The position numbers and the translations under genes were made by a program. Positions 1 through 8,587 of a DNA stretch of 64,000 nucleotides are shown piece by piece. Origin of the DNA: Flavisphingopyxis soli (GTDB lineage Bacteria; Pseudomonadota; Alphaproteobacteria; Sphingomonadales; Sphingomonadaceae); the NCBI RefSeq assembly GCF_007995095.1, contig NZ_VOPY01000004.1, positions 1 through 64,000 on the forward strand. The letters run 5' to 3'. The notes below the pieces were generated by a model. It did not search any database. It was not told the origin of the DNA and saw only the letters and a program-made list of their open reading frames with translations. Positions within the stretch are counted from its first letter, which is position 1. Each line of letters starts with the position of its first letter.

Positions 1-434
1 ACGTCGAGCCACTCGCGCGTTCGCGCATAGCGATCGTCATGCTGGTCGAATTCGAGGCCGTATTGCGTCGCCTCGTCAGCCCACCACGACGACACGACGT
101 TGAGCGCCAGTCGACCGCCCGCAATATTGTCGATGTTTGCCGCCTGCTTGGCGAACAAAGCGGGCTGATGAAAATTGGGCCGCACTGCGACCATGAGCTC
201 GATCGTCTCACTGACCGCGGCGAGCGCGGCAGCGGTCGACCATGCGTCGAGCGCCGGTTCCTCGATGCCCTTGATGTCGTTGAGGTTGAGTTCGGCAATC
301 AGCGACAGGTCCCAGCCAGTCTGCTCGCTGCGCTGCGTCAAGCGGCGGACATAGTCCCAGCTCGCCTCCATGCCCTCGTCGGAAACGTTGCGCAGCCAGC
401 CGCCAAAAACCGGCATCCAATAGCCAAACCTCAT
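1..434 (-). CDS. LLM-class flavin-dependent monooxygenase (N-terminal part, cut by window edge)
   Basis: The minus strand reads about 144 residues from an ATG at 434 and stays open to the left edge, so the C-terminal half or more is missing. The protein starts MRFGYWMPVFGGWLRNV and contains DLSLIAELNLNDIKGIEEP and NIAGGRLALNVVSSWW, which match bacterial luciferase-like FMNH2 monooxygenases of the SsuD/SfnG type (alkanesulfonate or dimethylsulfone oxygenases). These need reduced flavin from a partner reductase. The start codon overlaps the stop of the upstream ATP-grasp gene (ATGA), implying translational coupling. Family is clear, but the substrate cannot be told. A sulfur role is only one option given the peptide-ligase neighbour. 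Confidence 0.85.
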   Translation of the reverse strand, partial: MRFGYWMPVFGGWLRNVSDEGMEASWDYVRRLTQRSEQTGWDLSLIAELNLNDIKGIEEPALDAWSTAAALAAVSETIELMVAVRPNFHQPALFAKQAANIDNIAGGRLALNVVSSWWADEATQYGLEFDQHDDRYARTREWLD

Positions 435-1357
435 GCCGAATTCCTCGCTTCGATGCGCGTTTCAAGATAGTCGACAAGGCGCTCGTGAGGGTCCCAGCCG
501 AGCACTTCGAGCGGATTGGCAACGAAGTTCGACAAAGCGTTGACGTCGTAGAACAGTGCCTTTCCCGTCGCGTCATCAATCATCATCTCTACTCCGCCGA
601 CATCGATATCGCATGCCGCAACAATGCGTTCGGCCGCCGCGATATGCTCATCGCTTGGCTCGACCTTCGTCATTTGGACGACCGGCCGCCCAGGTTGCGC
701 GATGCACGCGTCGGCCGGGCAAAGATCAAAATTGTCGCCGCCACTGGTAACCGAGATGGCATAGAGATAGCGTTCGGCGAGCGTCTCGATACGCGTGATC
801 GTGCCACCGCGCGGACTGGCGAGACGCTGCACCAACAGGACGCCGTCGACGCTATTAGGGACCGTTCGCCCGACAATCGCCGCGTTGAGCCCTTCGGCAT
901 CGTCATAACGCACGATGCCTGCCCCAGCGCCGCCGATATTGGCCTTGATCAGCAGCGGAAATCCTATTTCTGCCGCGGCCTGAGCGATCTGATCGTGCCG
1001 ATGCACGATCCGCGTTGTTGGAAAATCGATGCCGAGAGCCGAGAGCTTGGCGAGTTGGCGCGCCTTGCTGGCATCGAAACCGAGCGCCGAGGCACCATTG
1101 ATGAGCGCCGCGCCGCACTGCTCCCAATGCTCGAACGCCGACATCGCGCTGAAAATGCCATGGTCGCCTGTGCGCAAGATACTCGACATGGCGAGTCGGT
1201 TGAAAATGACCCGCGCCGGCGGTTCACGGTTCGCAGGGTCGAACGATAGCTCGGCCATTGGTATCTTGACGTAGGAAATCCCGCGCGTGTCGAGCGCGGC
1301 AAAAAGCGGTTCGAACCACAGGGGATGTTCGTAGACGATGGCTAGGTCGTTTGTCAT
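431..1357 (-). CDS. ATP-grasp ligase, RimK-like
   Basis: A protein of 308 residues from the ATG at 1357 (MTNDLAIVYEHPLWFEPLF). An in-frame start 13 codons earlier is possible, but the usual N-terminus begins here. The middle carries an ATP-grasp nucleotide-binding segment (FPLLIKANIGGAGAGIVRY), and the C-terminal third carries the metal/ATP motif GVEMMIDDATGKALFYDVNALSNF, as in RimK/glutamate-ligase enzymes. The family joins a carboxylate to an amine using ATP. The stop overlaps the start of the flavin monooxygenase by 4 bp, so the two are probably co-translated. About 270 bp separate it from the next upstream gene on the same strand, so it may have its own promoter. Substrate unknown. Confidence 0.85.
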   Translation of the reverse strand: MTNDLAIVYEHPLWFEPLFAALDTRGISYVKIPMAELSFDPANREPPARVIFNRLAMSSILRTGDHGIFSAMSAFEHWEQCGAALINGASALGFDASKARQLAKLSALGIDFPTTRIVHRHDQIAQAAAEIGFPLLIKANIGGAGAGIVRYDDAEGLNAAIVGRTVPNSVDGVLLVQRLASPRGGTITRIETLAERYLYAISVTSGGDNFDLCPADACIAQPGRPVVQMTKVEPSDEHIAAAERIVAACDIDVGGVEMMIDDATGKALFYDVNALSNFVANPLEVLGWDPHERLVDYLETRIEARNSA

Positions 1358-1630
1358 CGCTGACAGATAGGACCGCCGATCCGATATGCAACGCACACGG
1401 AATGCGCGTCCGTTTTTTCCTCCTTGGGATCCTCAAGCCGCCGTTCCGCAAACGGCCCACTAGCTGCCTGTTGGGCTTCGACTTTAACCACTGTATTGAA
1501 ACGCGCCTAGCCGCGGTCATTATAAGGTAGCCACTCGAAGCCAGATAGCAGCCGAACGATTGTTGAGCAGCGGCGAACGGGCCCACTGCTAAACTAATGT
1601 ACCTGTTGTTTATTGAGACGGCGAAGCTGT

Positions 1631-2686
1631 CTAAAGGCTTGCAAGAGCGCGGTTGTCAAACTGACCAGGAAATTCACGCTGGATTTCAACCTTGCGCTCG
1701 ATCGCGCTGATGATCTTCTCGGCGAAGTTCTTCCCCGCCAGCTTATTGCATGTGTGCAGATTGCCGGGGCTGAAAACGTTGACCTCGAGAATCTTGTCGC
1801 CGACGATGTCGATCCCGACAAGGAACATGCCGTCCGAGATCAGCTTGGGGCGGATCAGCTCGGCAACGCGCAGCTCGGTCTCGCCGACTTCGGCCTTGAC
1901 CGCCTTGCCGCCCGCATGGATGTTGCTGCGGATGTCGTCGGGCGACTGGACGCGGCGCAGCGCGCAGAACTTCTTGTCGATGCTGAGCGGCTCGCCGTTC
2001 ATCATGAACAGGCGGATATCGCCCTTGGTCGCGGCCTTCACATATTCCTGCGCAATGATGTAGCCGTCGCGCTCGATCGCCTCGATCATCTGGTTCATGT
2101 TCGACGCCGACTTGCCGTCGACCTTGAACACGCCCGATCCGCCCGAACCCTGCAGCGGTTTGAGGATGATGTTGCCGCCGTGCTTCTTGGCGAATTCCTT
2201 GATGTCGGCGGGATGCTTGGTGATCAGCGTCTCGGCGCGGACTTCGGTCGGGAAGCTCTCGAAATACATCTTGTTGATTGCGCGCCCTAGGCTGTCGGGA
2301 TCGTTTAGGACGATGACGCCGCGCTTCACCGCCTCGCGCCCAAACAATATGCCCGCGTCCTCGGCCCAGGGGCGGTCCTGCGCATCGTTCGACGGATCGC
2401 TGCGCAGCATCAGCACGTCGAGCTCGGCGATGTCGAGCTTGCTCGTCTTGTTCGCGACTTTCTTCAGTTCGGCGAAGAACTTGGTGTGGTCCTCATAGCC
2501 GCCCTTGGGCGGGGTCGGTGCTGCGCGGACATGGACCGACATGCCGCCGCCGGGTTCGAGGACGAAATCCTCGGGCGTCATATAATAGACGTCATGACCA
2601 TGCACGGCGGCCTGCGCGGCCAGCACTGTGGTCGCATAATTGGGAAATTCATCGGCCATCGAATTGACGAAAAAGGCGATCTTCAT
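1631..2686 (-). CDS. Glutathione-synthetase-like ATP-grasp protein
   Basis: A protein of 351 residues. It opens with MKIAFFVNSMADEFPNY, like the N-terminal substrate-binding lobe of GshB. The ATP-grasp core is at about residues 170-300, with IILKPLQGSGGSGVF (nucleotide-binding loop), IAQEYVKAATKGDIRLFMMNG and LEVNVFSPGNL (metal site). Length and motifs resemble glutathione synthetase, but the gene is the third member of an operon with a DUF1704 peptidase and an N-formylglutamate amidohydrolase, a context typical of a distinct uncharacterised paralogue. It begins 13 bp after the DUF1704 stop. ATP-dependent ligation of a glutamyl or peptidyl carboxylate is inferred. I avoid the name gshB because the housekeeping gene normally lies elsewhere. 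Confidence 0.85.
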   Translation of the reverse strand: MKIAFFVNSMADEFPNYATTVLAAQAAVHGHDVYYMTPEDFVLEPGGGMSVHVRAAPTPPKGGYEDHTKFFAELKKVANKTSKLDIAELDVLMLRSDPSNDAQDRPWAEDAGILFGREAVKRGVIVLNDPDSLGRAINKMYFESFPTEVRAETLITKHPADIKEFAKKHGGNIILKPLQGSGGSGVFKVDGKSASNMNQMIEAIERDGYIIAQEYVKAATKGDIRLFMMNGEPLSIDKKFCALRRVQSPDDIRSNIHAGGKAVKAEVGETELRVAELIRPKLISDGMFLVGIDIVGDKILEVNVFSPGNLHTCNKLAGKNFAEKIISAIERKVEIQREFPGQFDNRALASL

Positions 2687-2699
2687 GGATGTGTTCCGA

Positions 2700-4580
2700 T
2701 CATAGGAGCGAGGAAAGCGAAGGGTTTTGGCGGAATGCCGCGATCCTGTCCCGGACGTCGTCGCGCGTCAGGAAGGCGGGGGTAAACAACGGTTTGCGCA
2801 GCAGCCCGCGCAGCGCGAACTCCTCGATCACCGCGATATGTTGCGGCGCGATTTTGCCGTACCAATAGGGCGTCAGGTCGCCGCCCGCGGCGATGAGGTC
2901 GAGCACGGTCTTGAACCCGCGCAGGTAGATGACGTCCTTGGCAAAGCCGCCCGAGCGATAGATGCGCGCGGTGATGTTGAACGCGCCGCGCGCCGAAAAT
3001 CCGTGCGTGTCGTGGAGCAGGCGGAAGCATTCTACGAAGCTCGCGCCCGCAATCATCGCATCGACCCCGACGACGCGCGCGGCGAGCGCGCGCAGCCGTG
3101 CCCAGGTCAGTCCGCCGACCGCCCATTCGGCGAATACGCCAAGGCCTTCCTGGACGCCTTCATACTGGGCAAGGCCGGTGCGGAACATCGCCAGCCCCTG
3201 CTGCGCGCCGTTGACCCAGGTCAGCGCATGGATGCTGATTTCGTGGTGGAGCAGCGGCTCGAGTCGGTGCGCGGGCATGTTGGTCGCGGTCGAGATCAGC
3301 ACCTTGTTGCCCGACACCATCAGCCCGGCGGCGATATCCTCGCGCAGTTCGACCGCGACGTCGAAGCGATCATCCTGCGCGCGATAGGCACCGACCAGCG
3401 TACGCGCGCCGCGTTCGACCGCGTAGCAATCGACGCTCCCGCCGTCGGAATCGGACTTGGGCCGCTTGCTCGCCAATATGTCGATCGCCGAATCGCGCAG
3501 GTCGCGTTCGACGGTGCCATAGAGCAGCATCGAGGCGTGTCGGAAATTAGGCGTGTTGCGCGCCGCCAGCATCGTCAACTGGTAATCGACCTCCTGGCGC
3601 TTTTCGGAAAACAGGTTTTCGAGCATCGGCGCTTCGACGCTCTTGAGGTCGATCGCATAGAGCGCGCGCTTGGCCAGATCGGGATCGACCGTCAGCGGGC
3701 GATAGCGGAACTTGGGAGTCTCTTCGAACCCGCTCTCGCTGAACTTCGCGAACGCCTTTTCGGTGTTGATCGGCGAAACGCTGAGGAGGAAATCATAGCT
3801 GCGGCAAATCTCGTCGAGCTTGCCATCGGCCGATTTGGCCGCATCGATGAACGAGCTGCGGCCGAGCGCGCGATGGTGTTGGGGCGCAGCCTCGCCGGCC
3901 GCCGCCATGAAGGCCTTGGCGGCCTTCAGCAGCGCATCGAAAATCTCGATCGACAGGTCGTGGAACAGCTGCGGATAGATGCCGTTCCCGTCGGGGCGCT
4001 GATAGTTTTGCGGCAGCGCGAGCGAAAGATGCGAGAAGCGCGGATCGCCCGCGACAATCGCCTCGATCCCGGGCTCCCAGTGCTGCGGCTTGTCGCGCTC
4101 GATTGTGCAGTGGCGCAGATCGACCTTCACCTTGGCGAGTGTCGCGGCTAGCGTATCGGCGGCGGCGCGCGCAGCAATGTCTTCGCTCGAGGAAATCGTC
4201 GCGGTAAACTCGGGCAGTTTGGCGGCTTTGGCTAAAACCTGCTCGGCGGGCTCACGATCGTGGACGGAAATGAGCAATATCCGCTCGCAGCTTTCGGCCT
4301 GGTGGCGGAGGACCGCATCGATCGCTTCGAGCGCAGCCGCGTCGTCTATTCCCTCTGGCCAGACGGCGTAGGCCGAACTCGTCACCGCGATCCGCTTGGC
4401 CAGGCTGTCGGGATGTTCGGGGTCGAACCGGTTGAGGACGAGGAAAGGCAAGGGCCGGTCGATATGGATCCGGCCCTCGCAGCCGCACCCCTGCCGCAAC
4501 GCGCCGGTCGGGCCGAATTCGGGTATGAAGGCGTCGTTCGCCCCCGCGTCGCCCGGCTCGGTTGCGCTGTCAGAGAGCAT
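2700..4580 (-). CDS. DUF1704 'QEGLA' family zinc metallopeptidase-like protein
   Basis: A protein of 626 residues matching the family named 'flavohemoglobin expression-modulating QEGLA motif protein' (DUF1704). At about residue 445 it has HHEISIHALTWVNG, containing the HExxH zinc motif. Shortly after comes QYEGVQEGLGVFAEW, which contains the QEGLG signature and probably a further zinc ligand. Eukaryotic relatives (MATCAP) are tyrosine/tubulin carboxypeptidases, so peptidase chemistry is plausible; the bacterial role is not established. It overlaps the upstream amidohydrolase gene by 11 bp and is followed after 13 bp by the ATP-grasp gene. The first 80 residues include a short Cys-containing segment (GCGCEG). 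Family assignment is firm; substrate is unknown. Confidence 0.9.
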   Translation of the reverse strand: MLSDSATEPGDAGANDAFIPEFGPTGALRQGCGCEGRIHIDRPLPFLVLNRFDPEHPDSLAKRIAVTSSAYAVWPEGIDDAAALEAIDAVLRHQAESCERILLISVHDREPAEQVLAKAAKLPEFTATISSSEDIAARAAADTLAATLAKVKVDLRHCTIERDKPQHWEPGIEAIVAGDPRFSHLSLALPQNYQRPDGNGIYPQLFHDLSIEIFDALLKAAKAFMAAAGEAAPQHHRALGRSSFIDAAKSADGKLDEICRSYDFLLSVSPINTEKAFAKFSESGFEETPKFRYRPLTVDPDLAKRALYAIDLKSVEAPMLENLFSEKRQEVDYQLTMLAARNTPNFRHASMLLYGTVERDLRDSAIDILASKRPKSDSDGGSVDCYAVERGARTLVGAYRAQDDRFDVAVELREDIAAGLMVSGNKVLISTATNMPAHRLEPLLHHEISIHALTWVNGAQQGLAMFRTGLAQYEGVQEGLGVFAEWAVGGLTWARLRALAARVVGVDAMIAGASFVECFRLLHDTHGFSARGAFNITARIYRSGGFAKDVIYLRGFKTVLDLIAAGGDLTPYWYGKIAPQHIAVIEEFALRGLLRKPLFTPAFLTRDDVRDRIAAFRQNPSLSSLL

Positions 4581-5364
4581 CGAGACGGTCCCGCGCGACC
4601 TCGGCAGCGTGCGTGATCAGCCCGCGCATCGCGGCAAGCTCGGCGGGGTCGGGGGTGCCCGACCATTCGTCCATGAAGAACTTCTTGAATTCGATCGCGA
4701 TGGCGCAGCCAACGTGCGGATAGCGTTCGTGGACGAAGCGCGTCTGTTCGCCCTTGCCTTGGAACGCGACATTTTCGCGTACGTCGAGCCGGCGGCCGTT
4801 GAAATTGAAGTCGCGCATTGCCTCGATCACCGGGTCGAGCACGGGTGCCCAATAATCGCGCGGCATCGAAAACGTGCCGATATTGATGTCGGGCGCGTCG
4901 TCTTGCGGCGTCGGTTCGGCATTGGGGCCGTCGCGTCGGTGGTTGTAGCTATGTACGTCTAGAAGGACGAAGCGGCCATGACGTTCGGCCAGATCGTCGA
5001 GCAATCCGCCGAGCATCCGGTAGTAGCTGGTATGCAGTTCGAGCGAGTGGGCGACGACCTCTTCAGTCGGCGGCGCGTGCCAGATGTCGAGTCCCCAGGC
5101 CATGTCGGGGGTGCGATAGATCGCGCTGTCCGACGCGCGATTGAGGTCGAATTCAAAACGCGATCGCGCCGCTACGATATGCGTCGCAATGGCTTCGATT
5201 GCTTGGCCGGTGTGTGGATCCTCCTCGCGCAGCCGGCCTGCATCGTCGAGCTTCATCGCCGCACGAACCTCGTCGCGCAGGCCGTTGCCGTCGTGGATAG
5301 CGGTCGCCAGAACCGGGTCATCGCCGCGCTGTATGCGCCATAATATTGGATGATCTGTAGGCAT
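4570..5364 (-). CDS. N-formylglutamate amidohydrolase family protein
   Basis: A protein of 264 residues with the FGase-family pattern: DLNRASDSAIY near residue 75, VLLDVHSYNHRR near residue 135 (metal-binding Asp/His), and IAIEFKKFFMDEW near the C-terminus. Classic members (HutG type) hydrolyse N-formyl-L-glutamate to formate and glutamate in histidine breakdown. No hut genes are nearby; the gene instead leads an operon with DUF1704 and ATP-grasp proteins, so an N-acyl or N-formyl glutamyl peptide is an equally likely substrate. The first gene of the operon, it overlaps DUF1704 by 11 bp. The start ATG at 5364 follows an AT-rich stretch that could hold the promoter. Confidence 0.88.
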   Translation of the reverse strand: MPTDHPILWRIQRGDDPVLATAIHDGNGLRDEVRAAMKLDDAGRLREEDPHTGQAIEAIATHIVAARSRFEFDLNRASDSAIYRTPDMAWGLDIWHAPPTEEVVAHSLELHTSYYRMLGGLLDDLAERHGRFVLLDVHSYNHRRDGPNAEPTPQDDAPDINIGTFSMPRDYWAPVLDPVIEAMRDFNFNGRRLDVRENVAFQGKGEQTRFVHERYPHVGCAIAIEFKKFFMDEWSGTPDPAELAAMRGLITHAAEVARDRLDAL

Positions 5365-5698
5365 CGTGGCCCTCGCTATTGTCGCAAAGGGTAACCGCTA
5401 GAGCGCGCTATTGTTTCATAACGGAAATGAAATCCTCTTGTGTCGCCTCACCAATAACGCAGCTATGAATTGAAAATCCGCCGCCAAGACCGCGCGCTCG
5501 AAATCTACCGATCGGCTTTTCGGTAATTGAAGCCATCATGCCAGCAGCCCGACCAGAACCGATCGGCCGATTTATAATTGACCCCCTGGATTGCTCTGCC
5601 ACAAATGCTATTTATTCAAGGATTGCTAAGCGCAAGCGCCAAATCTTGAAGAAACCGCTGGTTCGCAACCTTATCGGCTCCTCACCCGTTCGTTGTAA
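5365..5698. other. Intergenic region between two divergent genes
   Basis: This stretch of about 330 bp separates the minus-strand amidohydrolase operon from the plus-strand L,D-transpeptidase and must contain both promoters. It is more AT-rich than the flanks. A 64-codon minus-strand open frame (5408-5602) has no recognisable motif and no good ribosome site, so I do not call it. Nothing else definite is visible. Confidence 0.5.
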
Positions 5699-6685
5699 AT
5701 GATCAAAATATTATCGCTCTCGACCGCCGCGCTCGCGCTATCGATCACCCCCGCCGCAAGCCAAACGAATGATGCCAAGCAGGGCAAAGCGGCTGAAGCG
5801 TCGTTCTCGGTCAGCATTCCAGATACGCTTTTCGCCGGCGAGCGTACACGAGAGATGCTTGTCACCCAGATCTTGCTTGATGCCGCGGGCCATTCCCCTG
5901 GCGTGATCGATGGCTACGGCGGCGGCAACACGTCGCGCGCAATTGCGGCATTCGAACTGGCTAACGGGTTGAACTCCGACGGCAAGATCGACGCGAAGAC
6001 AAGCGCGGCTTTGCGGAAGGGGTCAGAGGGTGGGTTGTTGCGCCATTATGCCTTGAGCGAAGCCGATGTTGCGGGTCCGTATAAGACGGTTCCAGGCGGC
6101 ATGGCGGCACAGGCGAAACAGGACCGCCTGGGTTACGCGAGCGCCGTCGAGGCCTTGGCCGAGAAATTCCACATGGCACAGGGCCTGCTTGAAGCGCTCA
6201 ATCCGGAGGTCGACTTCGCCACTGCCAAGGCCGGAACGCAGATCACGGTCGCGGCAGTACGAAACTCGCAGTTGCCTGCAGTTGCGCGGATCGAGGTTGA
6301 TAAGGCCAAATCCGAAGTGCGGGCATATGACGGAGACGGCAAGATGGTCGCAAGCTATCCTGCCACGGTGGGGAGCAACGATTTTCCCTCGCCGAGCGGC
6401 AAGATGAAGGTGGCTGCCATCGCCGCCGATGCCAATTACACCTTCGATCCTACCGACCAGGAATGGGGTGGCGACACGGCACTGACGCTGCCGCCGGGTC
6501 CGAACAATCCGGTCGGCGGCGTGTGGATCGACCTTGGCAAGGACGGCTACGGCATCCACGGCTCGCCCGATCCAAAATTGATAGGCAAAACGGCGAGCCA
6601 TGGCTGTGTTCGCTTAACCAACTGGGACGCGCGCAAATTGATGGGCGCGGTAAAGGCTGGCGAAGCGGAAGTCGTGTTCGTCTAG
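5699..6685 (+). CDS. Periplasmic L,D-transpeptidase with peptidoglycan-binding domain
   Basis: A protein of 328 residues. The N-terminus (MIKILSLSTAALALSITPAASQ) is a signal peptide. Residues of about 50-110 look like a PG_binding_1 domain (LLDAAGHSPGVIDGYGGGN and following). The C-terminal 130 residues are a YkuD/ErfK catalytic domain with HGSPDPKLIGKTASHGCVRL, carrying the catalytic His and Cys (SHGCVRLTN). Such enzymes form 3-3 crosslinks in peptidoglycan or attach proteins to it. It stands alone, with convergent flavin reductase downstream. The ATG at 5699 is preceded by only a weak ribosome site, but the signal peptide fixes the start. Confidence 0.93.
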   Translation: MIKILSLSTAALALSITPAASQTNDAKQGKAAEASFSVSIPDTLFAGERTREMLVTQILLDAAGHSPGVIDGYGGGNTSRAIAAFELANGLNSDGKIDAKTSAALRKGSEGGLLRHYALSEADVAGPYKTVPGGMAAQAKQDRLGYASAVEALAEKFHMAQGLLEALNPEVDFATAKAGTQITVAAVRNSQLPAVARIEVDKAKSEVRAYDGDGKMVASYPATVGSNDFPSPSGKMKVAAIAADANYTFDPTDQEWGGDTALTLPPGPNNPVGGVWIDLGKDGYGIHGSPDPKLIGKTASHGCVRLTNWDARKLMGAVKAGEAEVVFV

Positions 6686-6761
6686 AGTAGTCCGCGTGCA
6701 GCCGGCCGGGTGGGTGAGGGCCTAGGACCGGCTTACAAGCAATGATGTCCATTCTGCTTGA

Positions 6762-7379
6762 TCAGTCCGGCCGCCTCATCCTGAACAATTGATCCTCGGT
6801 GAACTCGAAATAATCGGCCGGGCCGCCGCCACGCATTATCGGACGCGGACGCGCAGTCTGGTAGACACCATCTTCGAGCGTGGCCGTGTCGATATGGATA
6901 CCGACCGCCTCGCCGATCACGAGCCACTGGTCGAGCTCACGACCTTCTTTGGTCTGAAGCTGGATGAGCTGGGTCAAACGACACTCAAAATGGACCGGGC
7001 TGCCTGCCACGCGATCGGCTTTGACGAGCGAAGAGGGCAACGCGTCTAGACCAGCTAGATCGAACTCGTCGACGTCGGAGGCCACGTTTGCCGAGCTCGC
7101 GTTCATCTGCTCCACCTGAGCCATAGTCGCAAGGTTCCAGACAAAGGTGCCCGTTGCCTTCACATTGGCGACCGAATCCTTCCAACCCGTCGACGAGAAA
7201 GCGATCAGCGGCGGGCGATAGTTGATCAGGTTGAAGAAGCTGTAAGGTGCCAGGTTGCGCACGCCATCTGCGCTTACCGTCGACACCCACCCGATTGGGC
7301 GCGGCGCGACGATGGCATTGAGCGGATCGTGCGGCAGCCGGTGCCCGTCGGCGGGCTCGTAGAAGTGATATTCGGTCAT
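6762..7379 (-). CDS. Flavin reductase family protein (FMN-binding split barrel)
   Basis: A protein of 205 residues starting MTEYHFYEPADGHRLPHDPLNAIVAPRPIGWVST, the hallmark N-terminus of the flavin reductase / FMN-binding split-barrel family. APYSFFNLINYRPPLIAFSS and FVWNLATMAQVEQMN follow, typical of FMN contacts. Members either supply reduced flavin to a two-component monooxygenase or act as oxidoreductases. The LLM monooxygenase at the left edge needs such a partner, but the genes are 6 kb apart, so pairing is speculative. Its ATG overlaps the stop of an open frame of about 50 codons upstream, possibly the remnant of a former operon partner. A degraded copy of this gene's 3' end seems to lie at 23940-23978. 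Confidence 0.9.
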   Translation of the reverse strand: MTEYHFYEPADGHRLPHDPLNAIVAPRPIGWVSTVSADGVRNLAPYSFFNLINYRPPLIAFSSTGWKDSVANVKATGTFVWNLATMAQVEQMNASSANVASDVDEFDLAGLDALPSSLVKADRVAGSPVHFECRLTQLIQLQTKEGRELDQWLVIGEAVGIHIDTATLEDGVYQTARPRPIMRGGGPADYFEFTEDQLFRMRRPD

Positions 7380-7704
7380 ATTAGGAATATGCTCGGCCAG
7401 CGGCCTACTTCAAGGGCGGCGGATGCTCCCGTCGAAGCGGTGGCTGCGATTTGAGAGTTGGTCATGCCCTCGCGATCGAGAACAAATGCGCCAAAACCTC
7501 TGCAGCGATCATAGGCGATGACGGTTAGTTACACCGATGAGCTCTGATGGATCCGGGAAAACGAGCCTATCGTTTGAACCTGCCCCAACAGAAAGCCCCT
7601 AAAGAGAGCCTGGTTCAGGTTAGCCAATCATGTTTCGAACCCTCGCTTCCTAATCGTAGGTCCACCATTCTTGTGTGACAACGTAAGCGAGCTAATGTCA
7701 CCCA
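7380..7704. other. Intergenic stretch; possible 3' remnant of a lost upstream gene
   Basis: There is no complete gene here. On the minus strand an open frame of about 50 codons (7528 to 7376) ends in a TGA that overlaps the flavin-reductase ATG, as expected for a coupled upstream gene. It is closed by a TAA just before, so it would be a truncated 3' end. Its translation (...TVIAYDRCRGFGAF...) is too short to classify. The right half becomes AT-richer, marking the transition into the island. Confidence 0.35.
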
Positions 7705-8310
7705 ATGAGCAACGATCCTATTTACCTATCTGAAGCAGTAGAGAAGTTTCTGGGGAAAAGCGGCGATCTCGCCAAACTTGCCGCGGGCATCAAACTGAAA
7801 CCTGCAAGCGTGCGACGAGAACCATTGCCAGAAGATTGGAAGGGGCACCGCGTAATCGTAACGCCCGCATCAAAGGGCTATCAGAAATACATAGATTTAC
7901 GCAAAGGTTTGATCGAAGCGCTGATCGAAGGAATAAATTCTCAGAAATGGGTCGTATCTGGGCGGATTGGCAATCAGCGCGAAACGATCTTGGGCGAATA
8001 TATCGCCAGCTTTTCGGCTAACCGTATCAGCCTCACGTCCAACATTATTGGCCCATTCTCAGATGTTCGGCTGGATGTCTATGTACCGTCCCGCGACGAC
8101 AAAATCATCGAAGAGATTGAGGGGATCTGTCGGTCCTGCGTTCCGAAGCAGCCCGGATCCAGGTACGAAGATATCTACCATAAAGTTTTCGCCATCATAG
8201 GCGGATTGGAGATTGGTGAATTCAAAAAGGCTTGGAAAAAGGCCGATATCGATCCAGCTTATAGGAAGCCTGGCCCTCCATTTCGGCTTGGTAAGGATGA
8301 ACAGGTCTAA
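7705..8310 (+). CDS. Hypothetical protein, island-borne
   Basis: A protein of 201 residues with no signal peptide and no transmembrane segment. I do not recognise the family. It is Lys-rich and charged, and its base composition is more AT-rich than the flanking chromosome, consistent with horizontally acquired DNA. The N-terminal 50 residues (MSNDPIYLSEAVEKFLGKSG) look helical. The centre (WVVSGRIGNQRETILGEYIA) contains predicted strands. No clear Shine-Dalgarno is seen before the ATG. It precedes the AlpA-like regulator by 76 bp in the same direction. Function unknown. Confidence 0.65.
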   Translation: MSNDPIYLSEAVEKFLGKSGDLAKLAAGIKLKPASVRREPLPEDWKGHRVIVTPASKGYQKYIDLRKGLIEALIEGINSQKWVVSGRIGNQRETILGEYIASFSANRISLTSNIIGPFSDVRLDVYVPSRDDKIIEEIEGICRSCVPKQPGSRYEDIYHKVFAIIGGLEIGEFKKAWKKADIDPAYRKPGPPFRLGKDEQV

Positions 8311-8386
8311 TCTCGCTTCTAATTAGATCTTATTAAGCCGCTACGGTTTGTATCTCTAGCGAACCTCCAACTACCAGGAGGTTTTT

Positions 8387-8587
8387 ATGAACGAGCAAAT
8401 ACCACCTTTTATGACCACTAAAGCGCTGGCGAAGCGCTGGAGCGTTAGCCCCCGAAGCTTGGAGGGACAGCGCCAGAGGAATGTCGGTCCGCGTTGGGTA
8501 AAGATCGGAGGGTCCGTTCGATATCCTCGCTCAGAAATCGAGCGGTTTGAGAACTGGTTTACCCATTCGGACTTTACCGGTGCGTGA
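8387..8587 (+). CDS. AlpA/excisionase-like helix-turn-helix protein
   Basis: A protein of 66 residues. TTKALAKRWSVSPRSLEGQ is a MerR/excisionase-type helix-turn-helix, and WVKIGGSVRYPRSEIERFENW is the wing that follows it in AlpA/Xis-like proteins encoded by prophages and integrative islands. An excellent ribosome site (AGGAGG) stands 5 bp before the ATG. The partner integrase is 7 kb downstream. The stop overlaps the likely GTG start of the next gene. It probably controls excision or island transcription. Confidence 0.82.
   Translation: MNEQIPPFMTTKALAKRWSVSPRSLEGQRQRNVGPRWVKIGGSVRYPRSEIERFENWFTHSDFTGA

Noticed and set aside
5408-5602. 64-codon minus-strand frame upstream of the amidohydrolase operon
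   Set aside because: No motif, no ribosome site and position in a promoter region; possibly decayed mobile DNA but not supportable.
7630-7670. tRNA-like string with TTCGAACC followed later by CCACCA
   Set aside because: The distance from the T-loop to CCA is too long and no cloverleaf stems can be drawn, so it is neither a tRNA nor an att copy.
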